Shown: positions 59,101 to 64,000 of the stretch, piece by piece
Layout of the letters: every line of letters starts with the position of its first letter
How positions within the stretch are numbered: the first letter of the stretch is position 1
Origin: Myxococcus dinghuensis
GTDB taxonomy: Bacteria; Myxococcota; Myxococcia; Myxococcales; Myxococcaceae
Reading direction: 5' to 3'
Assembly (NCBI RefSeq): GCF_024198235.1
Contig: NZ_JAKCFB010000001.1
Coordinates: 62,001-126,000 of the forward strand
DNA length: 64,000 nt
Translations under genes and position numbers: made by a program
Notes under the pieces: model-generated
Databases searched by the model: none
Told to the model about the DNA's origin: nothing
Seen by the model: the letters and a program-made list of their open reading frames with translations, nothing else

Positions 59101-62100
59101 GATGGCGCTGTCCGCGGCTCGTGAGCTGTCGGGTGGGCGCGCGCACGAACTGACGGAGGTCTCCTTCGCGGAGGGCCTGGTGCTGCCGGAGGGCCAGTCG
59201 CGCACGGTCCAGGTCTCGCTGCGGGGTGGGGAGTCCGGAGGTCTCGCGTTCCGGCTCTCGAGCCAGGTGGTGGGCGCGGACACGGGCGCGCCCACGCGAT
59301 GGCTGACGCACGTCGAGGGGAGGCTCCAGCCGCGCGGGGAGGACACTTCGCGTCCTCCCCCGGAGTCGCTCGAGGCCATTCGCGAGCGCTGCGCCGAGGG
59401 GCTCACCCAGGCGGCGCACTACGAGACGCTGGCGCGAAACGGGGTGGTGTATGGGCCGGCGTTCCAGGGGGTCCAACAGGTCTGGCGGGGCCGGGGAGAG
59501 GCGTTGGGCCACGTCCGGTTGCCACCGTCACTCCTCGCCCGGTCGTCGGAGTACCTCATCCACCCCGCGCTGCTCGACGCCTGCTTCCAGCTCGTGTCCG
59601 CGGCGGTGTCCCGCGAGGACATCGACCCCGTCGCGGGGCCGGCGGTCCCGGTCGCGCTCTCGCGGCTGCGGCTGCATGCGTCACCCGGCGCGGAGGCCTT
59701 CTGCCACGTGCGACTGAGACCCCTCCTGGGGCCCCAGCGAGGCGTCCGGGAGTTCGACCTGGTGATGCTCGACGCGGAGGGGCGGCCCGTGCTGGAGGCC
59801 CTCGGGCTGCGGCTCCAGCAACTGGACGCCGCGGTCGGAGACGAGGCGGGCAAGGGCCTCTACTTCGCGCACGAGTGGCGCCACACGCCCGACGTCCGAC
59901 AGCTCCCTCCCGCGGGCGCGGAGGCGGGGGGGCGGTGGTTGCTCGTGGCGGACGAAGGCCCCCTGGCCGACGCGGTGGTGTCGCGGCTGCGGGAGCGCCA
60001 TGGCGAAGTCACGCGCATCTGCCTGTCGGACCTGGAGCGTGGCACGGGGGAGGGGGCCTCTCCCCTCGACCTCGAGGCCGTGCTGGCCAGGGTGTTCAGC
60101 GAGGGCGCGGTCCCTCGCGGCGTGATTCACCTGACGGGGGACAGGCCACGAGACGTGGACCCGTGGGTGGACTGCGGTGGGCTGCTGCACCTCGTGCAGA
60201 CGCTGACGCGCCGTGCGTTCGCGAACCCGCCCAGGTTGTGGCTCGTCACGCGGGGACTCCAGCACGGGGCGGAAGCGGGCTCGACCTCCGACCTGTGGCA
60301 GGCGCCACTGTGGGGCGTGGGGCGCACGGTCGCGCAGGAGCACGCCGACCTGAAATGCACGCGGGTGGATGTGTCCGCCGCGCTCGGCTTCGAGGACGCC
60401 GGTGAGGCGTTGCTGCGCGAGCTGCTCCTGGCGGACGCGGAGGAGGAGGTCTCCTTGCGCGGCGATGGGCGCCACGTCGGACGCATCGTCCGGGGCGCGC
60501 CGGGCAGACCGGTCAGCGAGGCCGTCGTCCCCGTGGGAGCGCATGCCTACCAGGTGGTGCGCGACGCCAGCGGACGTCTGGAGTATCGGGCGAGCGACCG
60601 TCGCCCGCCGGGGCCGGGGGAGCTCGAGCTGGCGGTCGACGTCGCCGCGCGAGCCCGCCCGGGTGGGGTGACACGCTCGGAGGGATGGGACGTCGCTGGC
60701 GCGATGGCCTGCGCCGGCCGCGTCGTGGCCGTGGGCGAGGGCGTCCAGGGCGTCGAAGTGGGCGAGGCGCGCATCGCCATGACGACCTCCGGGCTCGCGT
60801 CGCACCTGTGCGTGCCCGTGGGGGACACCGTCGTCCGCCCGCCCTCGTCCTCACCCGGGGGGGCCGCGTCGCTGGTCGCGACGGTGCTGCCGGCCTGGTA
60901 CGCCGTGTTCCACCTGGGGCGCGTCGGGCCGCGAACACGGGTGCTCGTCCTCGGGGGTTCGAGCGGGCTCGGGCGCGCGGTCATCGAGCTGTCCAAGCGC
61001 GCGGAGGCGGAGGTCTTCGCCGTGGCCACCACGGACGCGGAGCGCGCCCTCCTCCTCTCGATGGGGGTGGCCCATGTCCTGGCGCCAGGGGATGGCGTGT
61101 CCACCACGGCGCTCCTCGCGCTGACGGGAGGACGCGGGGTGGAGCTGGCCATCGTCGCTCCCGGGGCCACCGTCCCCGAAGCGAGTCTCGGCGGGCTGGC
61201 GGAGGGAGCCCGGGTCCTCGACCTGCGCACGGACGCGGAGCCCCGGACCCCGGTGGACCCGAACGTCGCCTGGTGCGTCGTCGATGTCTACGCCCTCGCG
61301 CGGCGTGCCCCCGAGCGCTTCGCCCGGCTCTGGCAGGAGGTGCGGGAGGCCTCCGAGGCGGGACCCCCCGCGTCCACCGCGTCGGCGGTGGACACGCTCG
61401 CGCTGAGCCCTCCGGACGTGGGGCGCGTGGTGGTGCAGGCGACAGGGGCGCGACGCCTGCGCGCGAACGGGACGTACCTCATCACGGGAGGGCTCGGAGG
61501 GCTGGGCTTCGCCGTCGCGAAGTGGATGGCGGAGCAGGGCGCGGGACACCTCGTGCTCCTGGGCCGTGACACCTCGCTGACGCCCTCCCAGCAGACGGAC
61601 ATCGCCGCGCTCGAGGCCTCCGGGACGAGGGTGCGGGTCGTCGGCGTGGACGTGTCCGACCGCGCGGCCCTGGCTCGGGTGCTCACGGAGGTGGCCCGGG
61701 CCGATGCCCCGCTGCGTGGGGTCATCCACGCGGCGGGTGTGTTGGACGACGGCTTGTTGTCGCAGCAGACGGTGGAGCGCTTCCGGCGCGTGATGGCGCC
61801 CAAGGTGCAGGGAGGTTGGAACCTCCATGTCCTGACGCGGGAGGCTCCGCTCGACTTCTTCGTGCTGTACTCGTCGGCGGCCTCCTTCTTCGGCGCGGCG
61901 GGGCAGGGCAACTACGTGGCGGCCAATGCCTTCCTCGATGCGCTGGCCCACCACCGGCGCAGGCTCGGGCTGCCCGGGACGAGCATCAACTGGGGGCCCT
62001 TCTCCGAGGTCGGCCTGGCCGCCGCCCAGTCCAACCGGGGTGCGCGTCTGGCTCAGCGCGGCTCGGACAGCCTCACGCCCTCCGAGGGCAACACCATCCT

Positions 62101-62629
62101 GGGGCGTCTGTTGGACGGGGAGGTCACGCAGCTCGCCGTCATGCTGCTCGACCTGGGCAAGTGGGTGGAGTTCCATCCGCGTGCGCGGTCCACACCCTGG
62201 CTGGCGGACCTGGTTCCCGCGGGGACGGCGGGGAGCGCCCCGGCTTCGAGGGACGAGGCGTTGCTGGAGACGCTCCGGACGGCGACCCCGCGAGACGCGC
62301 GGCTGGCCCTGGAGAAGTTCGTCCGCGAGCAGCTCGGACGGGTCCTGCGCCTCGACACCGCGCGCATCGACGTGGAGGCCCCGCTCCAGGGGCTGGGGCT
62401 CGACTCCCTGATGGGCTTGGAGTTGCGCAACCGGCTGGCGTCCGGGTTGGGGCTGTCGCTCCCCGCGTCGCTCATCTGGAAGCACCCGACCCTGGATGCG
62501 CTCTGTCTGCATCTCCAGGGCGAGGTCCTGGACCGCGCGCTGGCAGAGACGCTTGCGCCCCCCTCCGTGGGCGCCGCACCCGTGGTGGAGGACTCCTCCG
62601 CCCACGACAACGAGGTCATCGTCCTATGA
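56156..62629 (+). CDS. mxaB: Type I PKS module 7 (KS-AT-DH-degenerate ER-KR-ACP), myxalamid-type
   Basis: A 2157-aa last PKS module. KS Cys209; AT Ser657 with VASH (methylmalonyl, giving the 2-methyl branch); DH His967 in HRVAGSVVVP and Asp1141; an ER-like region ~1458-1740; KR with LDD and Tyr1920 (B-type); ACP Ser2084. The ER keeps a nucleotide-binding-like LGGSSGLGRAV (canonical HAAAGGVG) but has lost the NFRD stretch near its start, so it is probably inactive, in agreement with the C2=C3 double bond of myxalamid. The protein ends with an acidic/hydrophobic tail, SSAHDNEVIVL, of the kind bound by TubC-type docking domains, and the next gene begins with such a domain. ATG lies in the preceding stop (ATGA), GAAGG just upstream. 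The Stigmatella counterpart may be split; here it is one gene. Confidence 0.9.
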
Positions 62630-64000
62630 GTATTCGGGAGCTGTTGGGCAACCTCGCGGCGCGCGGCGTGCGCCTGCGGGCGGAGGGCGACCGGCTGGTG
62701 GTCGAGGCGGGCAAGGCCGTCCTGACGGCGGAGCTGCGGACCGCGCTCGTGACGAACAAGGCGGACATCCTCGCGTTCCTCCTGAGGCACACCGCGAGCG
62801 CCGGAGGGACGGGCGCGCCCGTGTCGCCGCTCCCGAGGCCGGAGGTCATCCCCTTGTCCAGCGGCCAGGAGCGGCTCTGGTTCCTGGACCGCCTCTCTCC
62901 GGGAACGGCCCAGTACAACGTCCACCTGGGCTTTCGGGTCCACGGCCCGCTCGACGCCTCGGCCTTGCGCTGGAGCCTGGACGCGTTGGTCCGGCGTCAC
63001 GAGATTCTGCGGACCACGTTCCCGGAGGTCGAGGGGAGTCCGCGGCAGGTCATCGCCGCGCCGGAGGTGGGCGCGACCCTGGACGTGGTGGACCTGCCGG
63101 TGCCGGACGTGTCACAGCGGGACGAGGCGCTCCAGCGGTGCTCGGCCACGCTGGCGCGACGTCCCTTCGACCTGTCGAAGGGGCCGCTCCTGCGCGTGAC
63201 GCTCGTCGCGATGGCACCCGAGGATTCCGGCCTCCTCGTGACGATGCACCACATCATGACGGACGGCTGGTCGCTGGGGGTCTTCATCCGGGAGTTGTCG
63301 GCGCTGTACGCGTCACGCGTGCGGGGGCAGGCGGAGGGACTGCCCCCCGTGTCGATGCAGTTCGCGGAGGCGGCGCTGCGCGAGCGGGAGTGGCTGGCGG
63401 GAGAGGAGGGGGCTCGGGAACGGGCGCATTGGAAGACGCGGCTCGAGGGCCTGCCTCCGCTCCAGCTCCCCGTGGACCACGCGGTCTCGGGAGCCACGCA
63501 ACATCGTGGCGAGAGCGTCCCCGTGGTCCTGTCCTCCTCGCTGGTGGAGGGACTCCAGCGGCTGGCCCACCAGGAGGGGTGCAGCCTCTTCATGGTGCTC
63601 CAGGCCGCGTTCGCCGTCTTGTTGCACCGCTACTCGGGGCAGCTCGACTTCGGCGTGGGGACGGTGACGGCGAGCAGGGGAGGCGTCGCGCCGGACCTCA
63701 TCGGCTTCGTCGCCAACACGCTCGTGCTGCGCTGCGAGCTGTCAGGCGACCCGTCCTTCTCGCGGTGGCTGACCCGGGTGCGTGAGACGGTGCTCGACGC
63801 GCAGGACCACCAGTCGCTGCCCTTCAGCGAGGTGGTGAAGGTCGTGGGCGCCTCGCGTGAAGGAGGGCTCAACCCGCTGGTGCGCGCTTGCTTCACGCTG
63901 GAGAACGTCCCGGCGCCCACGCTGGAGTTGCCGGGGGCGCGCTGGTCCTTCTTGAAGGGGGCTCCGGATGGCAGCGTGGAGGGCGTCGCCAAGTTCGAGC
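62626..64000 (+). CDS. mxaA: NRPS, N-terminal docking and condensation domains (partial, runs off window)
   Basis: The first 458 residues of a non-ribosomal peptide synthetase. Residues 1-55 (MSIRELLGNLAARGVRLRAE, then GDRLVVEAGKAV) form a TubC-type beta-hairpin docking domain. From about residue 75 a condensation domain begins (PLSSGQERLWFLDRLSPG), with RRHEILRTTF and the catalytic HHIMTDGWS (His208, His209, Asp213). It would accept the heptaketide acyl chain from the last ACP and condense it with an amino acid, alanine in myxalamid. The adenylation, carrier and release domains lie outside the window; in myxalamid release is reductive to alaninol. ATG overlaps the mxaB stop by 4 nt (ATGA) with GAGGT upstream. 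No in-frame stop occurs before base 64000. Confidence 0.88.
   Translation, partial: MSIRELLGNLAARGVRLRAEGDRLVVEAGKAVLTAELRTALVTNKADILAFLLRHTASAGGTGAPVSPLPRPEVIPLSSGQERLWFLDRLSPGTAQYNVHLGFRVHGPLDASALRWSLDALVRRHEILRTTFPEVEGSPRQVIAAPEVGATLDVVDLPVPDVSQRDEALQRCSATLARRPFDLSKGPLLRVTLVAMAPEDSGLLVTMHHIMTDGWSLGVFIRELSALYASRVRGQAEGLPPVSMQFAEAALREREWLAGEEGARERAHWKTRLEGLPPLQLPVDHAVSGATQHRGESVPVVLSSSLVEGLQRLAHQEGCSLFMVLQAAFAVLLHRYSGQLDFGVGTVTASRGGVAPDLIGFVANTLVLRCELSGDPSFSRWLTRVRETVLDAQDHQSLPFSEVVKVVGASREGGLNPLVRACFTLENVPAPTLELPGARWSFLKGAPDGSVEGVAKFE

Overview
The window is high-GC DNA with GC-rich third codon positions. Several genes are typical of fruiting myxobacteria: a four-repeat homologue of the Myxococcus haemagglutinin MBHA, an FHA-GAF histidine kinase, many lipoproteins, and a giant modular PKS/NRPS. 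I infer a member of the Myxococcaceae or a close relative; the species cannot be named from sequence alone.

Left part (1-22396), unrelated single genes and short operons. The window opens inside a RiPP-like locus: the tail of an unknown gene, a fused RRE/YcaO azoline-forming cyclodehydratase, and an amidohydrolase. On the opposite strand follow a cytoplasmic FHA-GAF histidine kinase, the MBHA-like lectin, and a DUF899 protein coupled to a small CPLC membrane protein. The DUF899 gene is divergent from a regulator with two winged helices. A beta-propeller gene, an S41 peptidase, a sporadically distributed TIGR04141/DUF6119 protein, a LuxR-type regulator, a DUF3892 protein, a heparinase-like lipoprotein, a tiny helical protein, a K+-dependent-type membrane pyrophosphatase (hppA) and an M91-type metallopeptidase complete this half.

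Right part (22397-64000), one uninterrupted plus-strand operon of five type I PKS genes and the start of an NRPS gene, with junctions of -4 to +14 nt. The domain order is: ACP-KS-AT-AT-DH-KR-ACP / KS-AT-DH-KR-ACP / KS-AT-DH-KR-ACP / (KS-AT-DH-KR-ACP)(KS-AT-KR-ACP)(KS-AT-DH-KR-ACP) / KS-AT-DH-degenerate ER-KR-ACP / TubC-type docking domain-C... That gives a starter unit, seven extensions and then an amino acid. AT motifs predict methylmalonate at modules 1, 2, 3 and 7 and malonate at 5 and 6; module 4 is unclear. KR stereotype is A in modules 2 and 5 and B elsewhere. Module 5 has no DH. This is the pattern needed for myxalamid (2E,4E,6Z,8E,10E,14E-hexaene amide with a 13-OH). The A-type KR of module 2 would set the alcohol, and the A-type KR of module 5 would set the single Z double bond. 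I therefore call it a myxalamid-type assembly line. The gene letters follow the Stigmatella mxa nomenclature by position only. The rest of the NRPS, including the expected alanine adenylation and terminal reductase domains, lies beyond the window.

I saw no tRNA, rRNA, CRISPR array, transposase or phage gene.
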